A stretch of 64,000 nt of DNA from Azorhizobium caulinodans ORS 571 (GCF_000010525.1 NC_009937.1:2857501-2921500), one strand, 5' to 3'; shown: positions 51,021 to 59,668, counted from the first letter of the stretch. Translations and numbers: made by a program. The notes: generated by a model not told the origin, from the letters alone.

Positions 51021-51346
51021 CCCTGTCTCCTGGACGAGTCCGGCAAGCCGGAAGCAGTAAGAATGCATGCTATATAATTCATGGATTATATCATATAGGC
51101 CCGACTGACGCGGCGGCGCGAGTCTGCGCGCGCAGAATATCGGACGCATTCCGGTACGCCAGTCGCGTCGAAACACCAGACCGCGACGGCGCCCAAGGAA
51201 TGGCGAGTCGCACCAATCCGGCGGAGCGCCGTGATGCGATCGCGCGACAGCCGAGGGCCCGGCTTCCCACGGGGCCAAAGTTGCAGCATATCCCTCGGGG
51301 GGCGGGGCCGCTAAGATCGCGGCTCCGAGATTCCCGGCAGGCGGGC
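51021..51346. other. Divergent promoter region: ABC-amidase operon / T6SS kinase operon
   Basis: These 326 bp hold an AT-rich block (about 51060-51100) with an inverted repeat, which probably controls the ABC-amidase operon, and a GC-rich part leading to the kinase gene. I see no other gene and no clear promoter for the kinase. Confidence 0.5.
51072..51091. promoter_or_regulatory. Inverted repeat, candidate operator
   Basis: ATATAAT and ATTATAT form perfect 7-bp arms with a 6-base spacer, in a wider AT-rich palindrome flanked by CTATAT and ATATAG (51070-51098). It lies 52 bp upstream of the binding-protein start, where a repressor or activator of the ABC-amidase operon could bind. The regulator is unknown. 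Confidence 0.5.
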
Positions 51347-52690
51347 ATGGATCACGATCGCGACACCGCGCACCAGATGGGCCAGCTGCTCAACCGCTTC
51401 GTGGTGGGAAAGCTGCCGTTCCCCGAGCTGACGCGCGCCCTTGCCCCCCTGTGCCGGACCGCTGAAGGCGCCGATGCGCTGGACGACCTGCTCCAGCGCT
51501 GGATCGACGTCCAGGGGCTCGGCGTCTCGTTGGCGGAAGGCATTCGGAGCGAAACGCTGACTCTCGCCGCCGCTCCACCCGTCGAGACACCGGCCAGCCG
51601 CAGCGCCCCGCCGCGCAACCTGCCCGGCATGGTGGAGGACGCGGTCCTGTCTTCCTTCGTCGATCGCTTCAAGAAGGAGCGCAGCGGCGGCAATCCGGCG
51701 GCGAAGCACGATACGCTGGGCTCCGCCCTGTCCGCCTATGAAGGGCTGCGCCTGCGCCGCTACGCGCGAGAGACCACGGAAGGCGCCGTGCGCCCGCCGC
51801 TCCAGACCAAGCCGGAGGCGGAAGCCCAGAAGGGCATGGTGCTGCGCGACCGCTTCATCCTGGAGAACGAGCTCGGGCGCGGCGGCATGGGCATCGTCTA
51901 TCGCGCCATCGACCGGCGCCGTCTGGAAGCGGGCGCGCGCCAGCCGTATGTCGCCATCAAGATGCTGAACCTCAGCTTCGCCAGCCATCCCGACGCCCTG
52001 CGGGCACTGGAGGCGGAGACCCGGCGCACGCAGGATCTCGCCGATCCGCGCATCACCACCGTCTATGACTTCGACCGGGACGGGACCCACGCCTTCATCG
52101 TGATGGAGCTGCTGGAGGGCGTCGGCCTCGACCGCCTTTTGCGGGAGGAGCCGACCTTCTGCGGCAGCGAGGATGCCCAGCGCGTGCTGCGCGACCTCAT
52201 GGAGGCGCTCGCCTTCACCCACAGCCGCGGCGCCATCCATGCGGACCTGAAGCCCGGCAATCTCTTCCTGTGCGCCGACGGGCGGCTGAAGGTGCTCGAC
52301 TTCGGCATTTCGGCGGTGGCCGGCCAGAACGCGCTGGAAGAGGCGCCGATCAGCGGCCTCACGCCTTCTTATGCCTGCCCCGAGCGCAACGAAGGCGGGC
52401 CGCCCTCCGCCTCGGACGACGTTTATGCGCTGGGCTGCCTCGTGCATCTGCTGCTGACCGGCCGCCATCCCTACGACCGCATGAGCGGCAGCGAGGCGAA
52501 GGCCGCCGGCATCGCGCCGTACGAACTGCCCATGCTGCCGCCCGCCGCCCGCCGCGCGGTCAATGCCGCTTTGTCCTTCGACGAAGCCCAGCGGCCTGCC
52601 GATGCCGGCGCATTCCTTGCCGCCTTCACCGCCGAACCGGAGAACCGCAATTCCCTCTTCTCCTTCTGGTCGGCACGCAAGAATGGCTGA
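51347..52690 (+). CDS. ppkA: T6SS-associated serine/threonine protein kinase (PpkA-like)
   Basis: This 447-residue protein has an N-terminal region of about 165 residues, partly helical and unrecognised, then a Hanks-type kinase domain (about 168-440). The glycine loop is LGRGGMG (176-182), the ATP-binding Lys is Lys205, the catalytic loop is HADLKPGN (Asp300) and DFG is at 318-320. The usual Arg of HRD is Ala299, making it a non-RD kinase. It has no C-terminal transmembrane or sensor domain, unlike Pseudomonas PpkA. With the next gene, a PP2C phosphatase, it probably forms the threonine phosphorylation switch of T6SS. The phosphatase start lies inside its end. Confidence 0.85.
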   Translation: MDHDRDTAHQMGQLLNRFVVGKLPFPELTRALAPLCRTAEGADALDDLLQRWIDVQGLGVSLAEGIRSETLTLAAAPPVETPASRSAPPRNLPGMVEDAVLSSFVDRFKKERSGGNPAAKHDTLGSALSAYEGLRLRRYARETTEGAVRPPLQTKPEAEAQKGMVLRDRFILENELGRGGMGIVYRAIDRRRLEAGARQPYVAIKMLNLSFASHPDALRALEAETRRTQDLADPRITTVYDFDRDGTHAFIVMELLEGVGLDRLLREEPTFCGSEDAQRVLRDLMEALAFTHSRGAIHADLKPGNLFLCADGRLKVLDFGISAVAGQNALEEAPISGLTPSYACPERNEGGPPSASDDVYALGCLVHLLLTGRHPYDRMSGSEAKAAGIAPYELPMLPPAARRAVNAALSFDEAQRPADAGAFLAAFTAEPENRNSLFSFWSARKNG

Positions 52691-53426
52691 CGACATGCAG
52701 GCCCAGCCCGGCGCGCGGCCCTACGACACCGTCCGCGTCGTCCGCGCCGGCGTCTTCGAGATTTCGCTCGCCAGCCGGCAGGGTCCGGGGCGCGAGAACA
52801 ATGAGGACGCGGTCTTCAGCAATCCGGAGACCGGCGTTCATCTGGTGGCCGACGGCGTCGGCGGCCTGCCCTATGGCGAGGTGGCGAGCTGGGAGATCGT
52901 GCAGGCCTGCACCGCCATCCATGCCGCGGACCTCTCCTTCATGGATCGGCTGGAGTGGCTGGAGGATCGTCTCCTCGCCGCCAACCATACGCTCTATCAG
53001 GCGGGCATGACGGCGCCGCAGGCCTTCACCATGGCCTCCACGGTGGTCGCCGCACAGGTGGAAGATGATCGTGCCGGGCTCTTCTGGGCCGGGGATTCCC
53101 GCGCCTACCTGCGCCACCACGGCCGCCTCTTGCAGCTCACCACGGACCATGTGGAACTGCGCGACCGGCGGCGCCTCGTCACGCGCCTGGTGGGCGCGAC
53201 GCCCGACCCCGAACTCGATTTCCGCATCGTGCAGATCGACCCCGGTGCGCGGCTGCTGCTGTGCACGGATGGCATTTTCGACGCGGTGCCGCCGGAGGTG
53301 ATCGGTGCGACGCTCGACCTCGAGCGACGCGATCTGGCGACGGCGCTGCTGGAAGCCGCCGACTGCTATTCCGGGCGCGACGACGCCACCGCCATCGTCC
53401 TGCGCCATGTGGGAGGCACCCCATGA
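52683..53426 (+). CDS. pppA: PP2C-type protein phosphatase (PppA-like)
   Basis: This 247-residue metal-dependent phosphatase has the PP2C motifs GRENNEDAVF, LVADGVGGLPYGEVAS, DGIFDAVPPE and SGRDDATAIVL, with all metal-binding aspartates present. In characterised T6SS, PppA reverses PpkA phosphorylation of Fha1 and turns firing off. It overlaps the kinase by 8 bases and the next gene by 4. No FHA-domain target is in the window; it may lie to the right. Confidence 0.88.
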   Translation: MADDMQAQPGARPYDTVRVVRAGVFEISLASRQGPGRENNEDAVFSNPETGVHLVADGVGGLPYGEVASWEIVQACTAIHAADLSFMDRLEWLEDRLLAANHTLYQAGMTAPQAFTMASTVVAAQVEDDRAGLFWAGDSRAYLRHHGRLLQLTTDHVELRDRRRLVTRLVGATPDPELDFRIVQIDPGARLLLCTDGIFDAVPPEVIGATLDLERRDLATALLEAADCYSGRDDATAIVLRHVGGTP

Positions 53427-53884
53427 GCGAGGCCGATCCGTCTGCCCTGCCCTGCGCCGGCGACCATGAGGCGCTGTCCCGCCTCGAGGGGATCTGCCGC
53501 CAGATCGCCAAGGGCGACTACGACAATGTGGATGACCTGTTCGCGCTGACGGTCGCCGAGGATGCTTCCGAGACCATCCACCAGCTGGCCGAGGCCTTCG
53601 GCTTCATGCTGGTGCAGGTGGAGGCGCGCGAGATGCGGCTCAACATGCTGATCGAGGACCTGACGGGCCTCAAGGAGCAGTTGGAGATCGCCAACGGCAA
53701 GCTGAAGCAGGAAAATGCCGAACTCAGCGTGCAGTTGAAGCGCCTCACGGTGGAGATCGACCGCCAGGAGCTGAAGAAGCACGTGGGCGCCATCGTCGAG
53801 ACCGAATATTTCCAGGATCTGCAACAGCGCGCGCGTGAGATGCGGGCGCGGCACATGCGGAGCGACCAGGCGCGAGACGAATGA
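53423..53884 (+). CDS. Coiled-coil protein in the T6SS regulatory operon, unknown
   Basis: This 153-residue protein starts with a helical domain of about 60 residues, ending FGFMLVQVEAREMRLNML. A heptad-rich coiled coil (about residues 75-115, LKEQLEIANGKLKQENAEL) and a charged tail follow. The segment before the coil resembles the signalling helix found upstream of cyclase or histidine-kinase domains, but no output domain follows. It overlaps both neighbours by 4 bases, so equal expression with the phosphatase and the MinD-like ATPase is expected. A scaffold or ATPase partner is a reasonable guess. Confidence 0.7.
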   Translation: MSEADPSALPCAGDHEALSRLEGICRQIAKGDYDNVDDLFALTVAEDASETIHQLAEAFGFMLVQVEAREMRLNMLIEDLTGLKEQLEIANGKLKQENAELSVQLKRLTVEIDRQELKKHVGAIVETEYFQDLQQRAREMRARHMRSDQARDE

Positions 53885-54663
53885 CCACCATCATCTCCGT
53901 TCACTCCTATCGCGGCGGCACGGGCAAATCGAACATCAGCGCCAATGTGGCGGCCCTGCTGGCACAGTCGGGCCATCGGGTGGGCGTGATGGACGTGGAC
54001 ATCCGCTCGCCAGGCATCCACGTGCTGTTCGGGCTTGAACCGCAGAACATCGACCACACGCTGAACGACTTCCTGTGGGGCCGGTGCAGCGTCGATGCGG
54101 CCATCGTGGACGTGACGCGCGCCGCCGTGCCCGGCACGCCGCGCGGGCGCGGGCAGGTGCTGCTGGTGCCGAGCAGCATGCGCACCGGGGAGATCGCGCG
54201 CATCCTCAAGGAAGGCTATGCGGTGGAGGTGCTCAACGAGGGCATCCACGAGCTCTGCCGCCGGCTCGACCTCGACTATCTCATCATCGACACCCATCCG
54301 GGCGTGAACGAGGAGACGCTGCTCTCCGTCGCCATCTCGGACACCCTGCTCATGGTGCTGCGGCCGGACCAGCAGGACTATCAGGGCACGGCGGTCACGC
54401 TCGAGCTGGCGATGCGGCTGGAGGTTCCGCAGATGCTGCTGGTGGTGAACAAGGTTCACAGCAGCATCGATGCGGTGGAACTGAAAGGTGAGATCGAGGC
54501 CGCCTACCGCTCGCCCGTGGCCTGCGTGCTGCCGCTCAGCGACGATCTGGTGCGGCTCGGCAGCGCCGCGGTCCTTGCGGCCGTCACGCCCAATGCTCCG
54601 TATGTGACGGCGCTGCGGGATGTGCTCGCCTATCTGGAGCCCCGGCACGCCTCCGCCGGATGA
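53881..54663 (+). CDS. MinD/ParA-family ATPase
   Basis: This 260-residue ATPase has a deviant Walker A, YRGGTGKSN (residues 10-18): the second lysine (Lys16) is present, but the usual signature lysine of KGGxGK is Arg11. DVDIRSPGIHVLFG (switch I) and LDYLIIDTHPGVNEET (Walker B) follow. MinD/ParA proteins position large assemblies by ATP-driven dimerisation on membrane or DNA. I see no C-terminal amphipathic helix of the MinD type. It is last in the kinase-phosphatase-coiled-coil operon and probably helps place or time the T6SS machine. Confidence 0.85.
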   Translation: MTTIISVHSYRGGTGKSNISANVAALLAQSGHRVGVMDVDIRSPGIHVLFGLEPQNIDHTLNDFLWGRCSVDAAIVDVTRAAVPGTPRGRGQVLLVPSSMRTGEIARILKEGYAVEVLNEGIHELCRRLDLDYLIIDTHPGVNEETLLSVAISDTLLMVLRPDQQDYQGTAVTLELAMRLEVPQMLLVVNKVHSSIDAVELKGEIEAAYRSPVACVLPLSDDLVRLGSAAVLAAVTPNAPYVTALRDVLAYLEPRHASAG

Positions 54664-54675
54664 GGCGGGGCCGGC

Positions 54676-55263
54676 TCAGAAGGGGAAGAGGGGCGGCGTC
54701 GGATCGCCCTTCCAGCCGACCACCACGGGAATGAACTGCGCGGTCAGCCCGACGAGATTGAGCTGCACGTCGTTCACGAGACTGGGCTTCAGGCCGATGG
54801 TGGTGCGCCACTGTGCCTGGTCGATGGTGCGGAAGGCCGCGATGGCGCCGACGAGCGTGGCATCGGGCGGCGCCTCCTCCTTGACCGGAATGTTGCCGTT
54901 CGGCGGCACCACGATCTCCTTCTTGGAGACCATGCTGGGACCGAGGATCTGCGCGTCCTGCGACCAGAGCGTCTGGAAGTCGCTCTGCATGAAATTGGTA
55001 TCGTCCTTCAGGACATAGAGCCGGACGGTCACCGGCGAGGCCACGCCCACGAGGCTCGGATTGATCGTGTCGTCAGCCAGAAGCCGCACGCCGATGATGG
55101 TCGGCTTGGGCGGCGGGGTGGGAATGGCGCCGCAGCCGGCGAGACCCGCAAGCCCGCCGGCAACGAACGTGCGCCGCGCGAGCACCGCCCCGGACCCCGC
55201 AAGGATCGTCGGTCGGACCTGCGTTTCCGGCACTTCTCGTTCAGACAAGGGGCACTCCCACAT
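54676..55263 (-). CDS. tssJ: T6SS outer-membrane lipoprotein TssJ
   Basis: This lipoprotein anchors the TssJLM membrane complex. The lipobox is GLAGC; upstream RRTFVAGGLAG resembles a Tat signal, whereas TssJ usually has a Sec signal. The domain has VRLYVLKDDTNF and LGPSMVSKKEIVVPP, typical of the TssJ beta-sandwich. It lies on the opposite strand to its neighbours. The start is uncertain: ATG at 55263 lacks a ribosome binding site, while a TTG at 55248 follows GGGAG and may be the true start. TssL and TssM are not in view. Confidence 0.85.
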   Translation of the reverse strand: MWECPLSEREVPETQVRPTILAGSGAVLARRTFVAGGLAGLAGCGAIPTPPPKPTIIGVRLLADDTINPSLVGVASPVTVRLYVLKDDTNFMQSDFQTLWSQDAQILGPSMVSKKEIVVPPNGNIPVKEEAPPDATLVGAIAAFRTIDQAQWRTTIGLKPSLVNDVQLNLVGLTAQFIPVVVGWKGDPTPPLFPF

Positions 55264-55507
55264 AGCCGGCCGCACGCTACCATTTTCTATGACCTGCGCC
55301 CGCGCGGCTGCGCAAGCGAAACCAAACGCCCGTCCGCATACAATCCGTTTACCGTTTATTTTCCCCCTACCGCCGCGGCCGATCGGTTAAAAACACCCAA
55401 ATATCGCCACCCCCAGTGGCCGAGACGACACACTCTCGTGACCTTTATACCGCTAGTCTGACGCGGATTCCTGATTTACTCCTTGCACGGCTAGGGTGGA
55501 GACAAGA

Positions 55508-58135
55508 ATGGCTGCGGTTGACCTCAAGGCTCTGATCGGCCGCTTGGATGGCACCTGCCGCTCGACCTTGGAGGGGGCAGCCGGCTTCGCCCTCATGCGC
55601 ACCCACTACAATGTGGAGATGGAGCACTGGCTCTCGCGCCTGCTGGCGGAAGCCAATACGGACATCCCGCTCATTCTCGCTCATTACGGTGTCGAGCTCG
55701 GCGCCGTGGAACGGGACATCGCCCGCAGCCTCGACCGGCTGAAGACCGGCAACAGCCGCCCGCCGGGCCTCTCGCCGGACATCGTGGAGACGGCCAAGCA
55801 GGCCTGGCTGCTGGCTTCCATCGAAGGCGGCCTGTCCCAGGCGCGGTCCGGCCACCTGCTCTGGGCCATGCTCTCGGACAGCTCGCTGGCGCTGAAGCTC
55901 AACGACATGTCGGCGGGCTTCAAGACGCTCTCCGCCGACGCGCTGCAAAAGGACTTCGCCAGCATCACCGCCGGCTCAAGCGAGCAGCAGGCGGCCCTCG
56001 CGCAGCCCGCCCCCGGCTTCGCGGCTCCCGGAACCGGCGGCAAGGCGGGCGATGCGCTGGCGCAGTACACGGTGGACCTGACCGCCGAAGCCAAGGCGGG
56101 TCGGATCGACCCGATCATCGGGCGCGATTCAGAGATCCGCCAGATCGTCGACATCCTCATCCGCCGCCGGCAGAACAATCCGATCCTCACGGGCGAGGCG
56201 GGCGTCGGCAAGACGGCGGTCGTGGAAGGCTTTGCGCTGCGCATCGCCGCCGGCGACGTGCCTCCGGCCCTGCGCAACGTTGTCCTGCGCACCCTCGACC
56301 TCGGCCTGCTCCAGGCCGGCGCCAGCATGAAGGGCGAGTTCGAGAGCCGGCTCCGGGCGGTGATCGACGGCGTGAAGGCCTCGCCCGTTCCGATCATCCT
56401 CTTCATCGACGAGGCGCACACCCTGATCGGCGCCGGCGGTGCGGCGGGACAAGGCGATGCCGCCAACCTGCTGAAGCCGGCCCTCGCCCGTGGCGAACTG
56501 CGGACCATCGCGGCCACCACGTGGGCCGAATACAAGAAATATTTCGAGAAGGACGCCGCCCTCACCCGCCGCTTCCAGGTGGTGAAGGTGGAAGAACCCT
56601 CCGAGCCCATCGCCATTGCCATGCTGCGCGGCCTCGTGCCCACGCTGGAGGGCTATCACAAGGTCCGCATCCTCGATGAGGCGCTGAGCGAGGCCGTGCG
56701 CCTGTCCGCCCGCTTCATTCCTTCGCGCCAGCTGCCGGACAAGGGCGTCTCGCTGCTCGACACCGCCTGCTCACGGGTCGCCGTAAGCCAGACTACCATT
56801 CCCGCCGCCATCGACGACCGCAACCGGCGGATCGAGCTGATCGACGCCGAGATGGTGCTCATCACCCGCGAGCAGGCCTCCGGCGTCGATCACACCAAGC
56901 GTGCGGAGACGCTGGCCGCCGAGCGGGCCACCCTCGATGCCGAGCGCATTACGCTCACCGAGCGCTGGGAAGCGGAGCTGGCGCTCGTGAAGTCTCTGGG
57001 CGACCTGCGCACGCAGCTGGAAGCCGAGGCGGAGGCCACCGCGCATGACGCGCTGCGGGTGAAATATGCCGAGGAGAGCGCCAAGCTCGCCGAATTGCAG
57101 GGCGAGGCGCCGCTGGTCTTCCCACTGGTCGATGGCCAGGCCATCGCGGAAGTGGTGGAGAACTGGACCGGCATTCCAGCCGGCCGGATGCGCAGCGACG
57201 AGATCCGCAACGTCCTCGGCTTGCAGGCGACCATGGAACAGCGGGTGGTCGGCCAGTCCCACGCCATCGCGGCGGTGGCGCAGGCCATCCGCACGTCGCG
57301 GGCCGGCATGACAGACCCTCGCAAGCCGCTGGGCGTCTTCCTGATGGTCGGCCCCTCGGGCGTCGGCAAGACGGAGACCGCGCTGACGCTGGCGGACCAG
57401 CTCTATGGCGGTGAGCAGAACCTCACCACCATCAACATGTCTGAATATAAGGAAGAGCATAAGGTCAGCCTGCTCATGGGCAGCCCGCCCGGCTATGTCG
57501 GCTATGGCGAGGGCGGCGTGCTCACCGAGGCGGTGCGCCGGCGGCCCTATTCGGTCATTCTCCTCGACGAGATGGAGAAGGCCCATCCGGGCGTGCAGGA
57601 CATCTTCTTCCAAGTGTTCGACAAGGGGTCGATGAAGGACGGCGAAGGCCGGGAGATCGACTTCAAGAACACCGTCATCATCATGACGTCCAACGCCGCA
57701 TCGGACCTCATCACCAAGCTCTGCGCCGATCCCGAGACCATGCCCGAGCCGGGCGTGCTGGCGCAGGCGCTGCGGCCGGAGCTCGAGAAATACTACAAGG
57801 CCGCCTTCCTCGGCCGCGTGACGCTGGTGCCCTATCTGCCGCTGACGGATGCCATCATCCGCCAGATCGTGGTGCTCCAGCTCGGCCGCATCCGCAACCG
57901 GGTGATGGAAGCCTATGGCGCGAGCTTCACCTACGCGCCGGAGCTGGTGGAAACCATCGCGGCGCGCTGCACCGAAAGCGCCTCGGGCGCGCGCAACATC
58001 GAGAACATCCTGTCGCGGACGCTGCTGCCCGAACTCTCCGGCCACCTACTGGAAGCCATGGCGCAGGCGAAGCCCATCACCGCGATCAGTGTCGGGCTGA
58101 AGGAGGACGGCCAGTTCTCCTATCAGTTGCAGTGA
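55508..58135 (+). CDS. clpV: T6SS ATPase ClpV (TssH)
   Basis: This 875-residue Hsp100/Clp ATPase disassembles the contracted TssB-TssC sheath so the machine can be reused. It has an N-terminal Clp-N domain (about residues 1-155), D1 with Walker A GEAGVGKTAV (229-238) and Walker B FIDEAHTLIGAGG, and a middle domain (about 430-545). D2 has Walker A GPSGVGKTE near residue 615 and NMSEYKEEHKVSLLMGSPPGYVGYGEGG. Its N-terminal helix ALIGRLDGTCRSTLEGA fits the ClpV-specific sheath-binding region. GGAGA precedes the ATG at 55508. It diverges from tssJ, with the promoter in the 244 bp between. Confidence 0.96.
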   Translation: MAAVDLKALIGRLDGTCRSTLEGAAGFALMRTHYNVEMEHWLSRLLAEANTDIPLILAHYGVELGAVERDIARSLDRLKTGNSRPPGLSPDIVETAKQAWLLASIEGGLSQARSGHLLWAMLSDSSLALKLNDMSAGFKTLSADALQKDFASITAGSSEQQAALAQPAPGFAAPGTGGKAGDALAQYTVDLTAEAKAGRIDPIIGRDSEIRQIVDILIRRRQNNPILTGEAGVGKTAVVEGFALRIAAGDVPPALRNVVLRTLDLGLLQAGASMKGEFESRLRAVIDGVKASPVPIILFIDEAHTLIGAGGAAGQGDAANLLKPALARGELRTIAATTWAEYKKYFEKDAALTRRFQVVKVEEPSEPIAIAMLRGLVPTLEGYHKVRILDEALSEAVRLSARFIPSRQLPDKGVSLLDTACSRVAVSQTTIPAAIDDRNRRIELIDAEMVLITREQASGVDHTKRAETLAAERATLDAERITLTERWEAELALVKSLGDLRTQLEAEAEATAHDALRVKYAEESAKLAELQGEAPLVFPLVDGQAIAEVVENWTGIPAGRMRSDEIRNVLGLQATMEQRVVGQSHAIAAVAQAIRTSRAGMTDPRKPLGVFLMVGPSGVGKTETALTLADQLYGGEQNLTTINMSEYKEEHKVSLLMGSPPGYVGYGEGGVLTEAVRRRPYSVILLDEMEKAHPGVQDIFFQVFDKGSMKDGEGREIDFKNTVIIMTSNAASDLITKLCADPETMPEPGVLAQALRPELEKYYKAAFLGRVTLVPYLPLTDAIIRQIVVLQLGRIRNRVMEAYGASFTYAPELVETIAARCTESASGARNIENILSRTLLPELSGHLLEAMAQAKPITAISVGLKEDGQFSYQLQ

Positions 58136-58150
58136 GCGGGGCGCCGCGCC

Positions 58151-58534
58151 ATGCCCCCCGCAGCCCGCCTCGGCGACAAGGTGATGCAAGCCGGCCCGCA
58201 CTGCCACGCGCCGATGCATCCGGCCGCGCCTGTGCCGACGCCGGTGCCGCATCCGCCCATGCAACTGCCGATCATGAAGGGCTGCACGACCGTGCTCATC
58301 GGCAACATGCCTGCGGCGCGGGCCACCGACACCACCACCCCCTGCATGCTGGCCGGCTGCGTCCCCGGCGGGCCCGGCATGATCGCCATGGGCTCCGCCA
58401 CCGTGCTGATCGGCAGCCTGCCGGCGGCGCGGGTGGGCGACATGACGGCCCACACAAGCTGCGTCGCGCCCATTCCTGCACCCACGGGCACGGTGATGGC
58501 ACCGGGTTGCACCACCGTCATCATCGGCGGGTGA
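58151..58534 (+). CDS. PAAR-domain spike-tip protein
   Basis: This 127-residue protein contains a PAAR repeat fold with PPAARLGDKV at the start and repeats ending GCTTVLIGNMPAARATD and GSATVLIGSLPAARVGD. Several His and Cys residues near CHAPMH may bind a metal at the tip. PAAR proteins cap VgrG and sharpen the spike. It has no C-terminal effector domain, so it is a simple tip. It is 15 bp after clpV, and its stop is 2 bases before the methyltransferase start. Confidence 0.88.
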   Translation: MPPAARLGDKVMQAGPHCHAPMHPAAPVPTPVPHPPMQLPIMKGCTTVLIGNMPAARATDTTTPCMLAGCVPGGPGMIAMGSATVLIGSLPAARVGDMTAHTSCVAPIPAPTGTVMAPGCTTVIIGG

Positions 58535-58536
58535 CC

Positions 58537-59595
58537 ATGCGGCTGCTGCACCATGAAACCCTGAAGCCGGTGTGCCCGGCCTGCCGCCAGACGGGAGCCG
58601 AGCACCCACTGGCGCTGGAGGCTGGTGCCGTCATCGTCGAGGGCGACGTGCGAACCGGCATCCTGCGGTGCAGTGGCCCCGCCTGCGGCAAGGCCTATCC
58701 CATCCTCTCCGGCACCCCCATCCTCGTGCCGGATGTCAGCTCCTGGCTCGCCGCCAACCTGCACCTCGTGCTGCAGGGCGAGGTCGAAAGCGAAGCCGTG
58801 GAAAGCCTGCTCGGCGATGCGCTCGGACCGGACGCCGCCTTCAACGTGGTGCGCCAGCAGCAATCGACCTATGGGCACGACCACTACGGCGACGTGTTTT
58901 CCGGCGGCGTCGCCGCGCCGACGGGCAGCGTGCGCCAGGCCCTCGCGCAGGCTCTCGCCCATCTGCCTGCGAAGGCTGGTCCCTCGATCGATCTCGGCTG
59001 CGCGGCCGGCCGCACCACCTTCGATCTCGCCGCCGCCACCGGCCGCCCGGCGCTCGGCATCGACCTCAACTGGCACCTTCTGAGGCTCGGCCGCACGGTG
59101 CTGGACGACGGCCACGTCCTCTATCCGCTGCGGCGCTCCGGCAACCGTTTCGAGCGGCGCAGCGCGCGGGTGAACCTGCCCGGCGCGGCGCTGTGCGACT
59201 TCTGGATCGCCGACGCGCTGGCCCTGCCGTTTGCGGGCGGCACGTTCGGCTATGTGAGCGCGTTCAACGTACTCGATTGCGTGAGCCGGCCGACCGCGCT
59301 CATCGCGGAAGCCCGGCGCGTGCTCAAAGCCGAAGGGGGCCTTGCCCTCTCCACGCCCTTCGACTGGGCAACCCACGCGACGCCGCCGAACGAATGGCTT
59401 GACGGCCCCGCCGCGGCGCGGGCGGTGCTCCAGGGCCATTTTCCCGCGCCTGCGGGGGCCCCCGCTTCCGGGATGGCGCAAGAACTGCGCCTGCCCTGGC
59501 ATGTCCGTCTGCATGACAATGCAGTCGTCCACTACGAGGCCTATGTCTTTCTCGCTTCAAAAAAGGATGTTTCTTCAGGCCACCAAGCAGCCTGA
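58537..59595 (+). CDS. Trm112-like zinc domain plus SAM-dependent methyltransferase
   Basis: This 352-residue protein has an N-terminal zinc ribbon of the Trm112 type (Cys13, Cys16, Cys45, Cys50). A class I methyltransferase domain follows, with motif I SIDLGCAAGRTTFDLA (about residues 150-165), an acidic post-motif I (GIDLNWHLL) and a motif IV region ADALALPFAGGTFGYVSAFNVLD. No obvious target-recognition domain is present. The ATG at 58537 or a GTG at 58531 both couple it tightly to the PAAR gene. Methyltransferases are not core T6SS parts; it may modify a secreted or structural protein, or it may be a cargo. Function unknown. Confidence 0.8.
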   Translation: MRLLHHETLKPVCPACRQTGAEHPLALEAGAVIVEGDVRTGILRCSGPACGKAYPILSGTPILVPDVSSWLAANLHLVLQGEVESEAVESLLGDALGPDAAFNVVRQQQSTYGHDHYGDVFSGGVAAPTGSVRQALAQALAHLPAKAGPSIDLGCAAGRTTFDLAAATGRPALGIDLNWHLLRLGRTVLDDGHVLYPLRRSGNRFERRSARVNLPGAALCDFWIADALALPFAGGTFGYVSAFNVLDCVSRPTALIAEARRVLKAEGGLALSTPFDWATHATPPNEWLDGPAAARAVLQGHFPAPAGAPASGMAQELRLPWHVRLHDNAVVHYEAYVFLASKKDVSSGHQAA

Positions 59596-59668
59596 TTATC
59601 GTCCCGTCAAATAAGAATGCTAATCGAACATCGATCCGCGCCTGCGGAAGCGTTCAGGGAGGTCTGTG

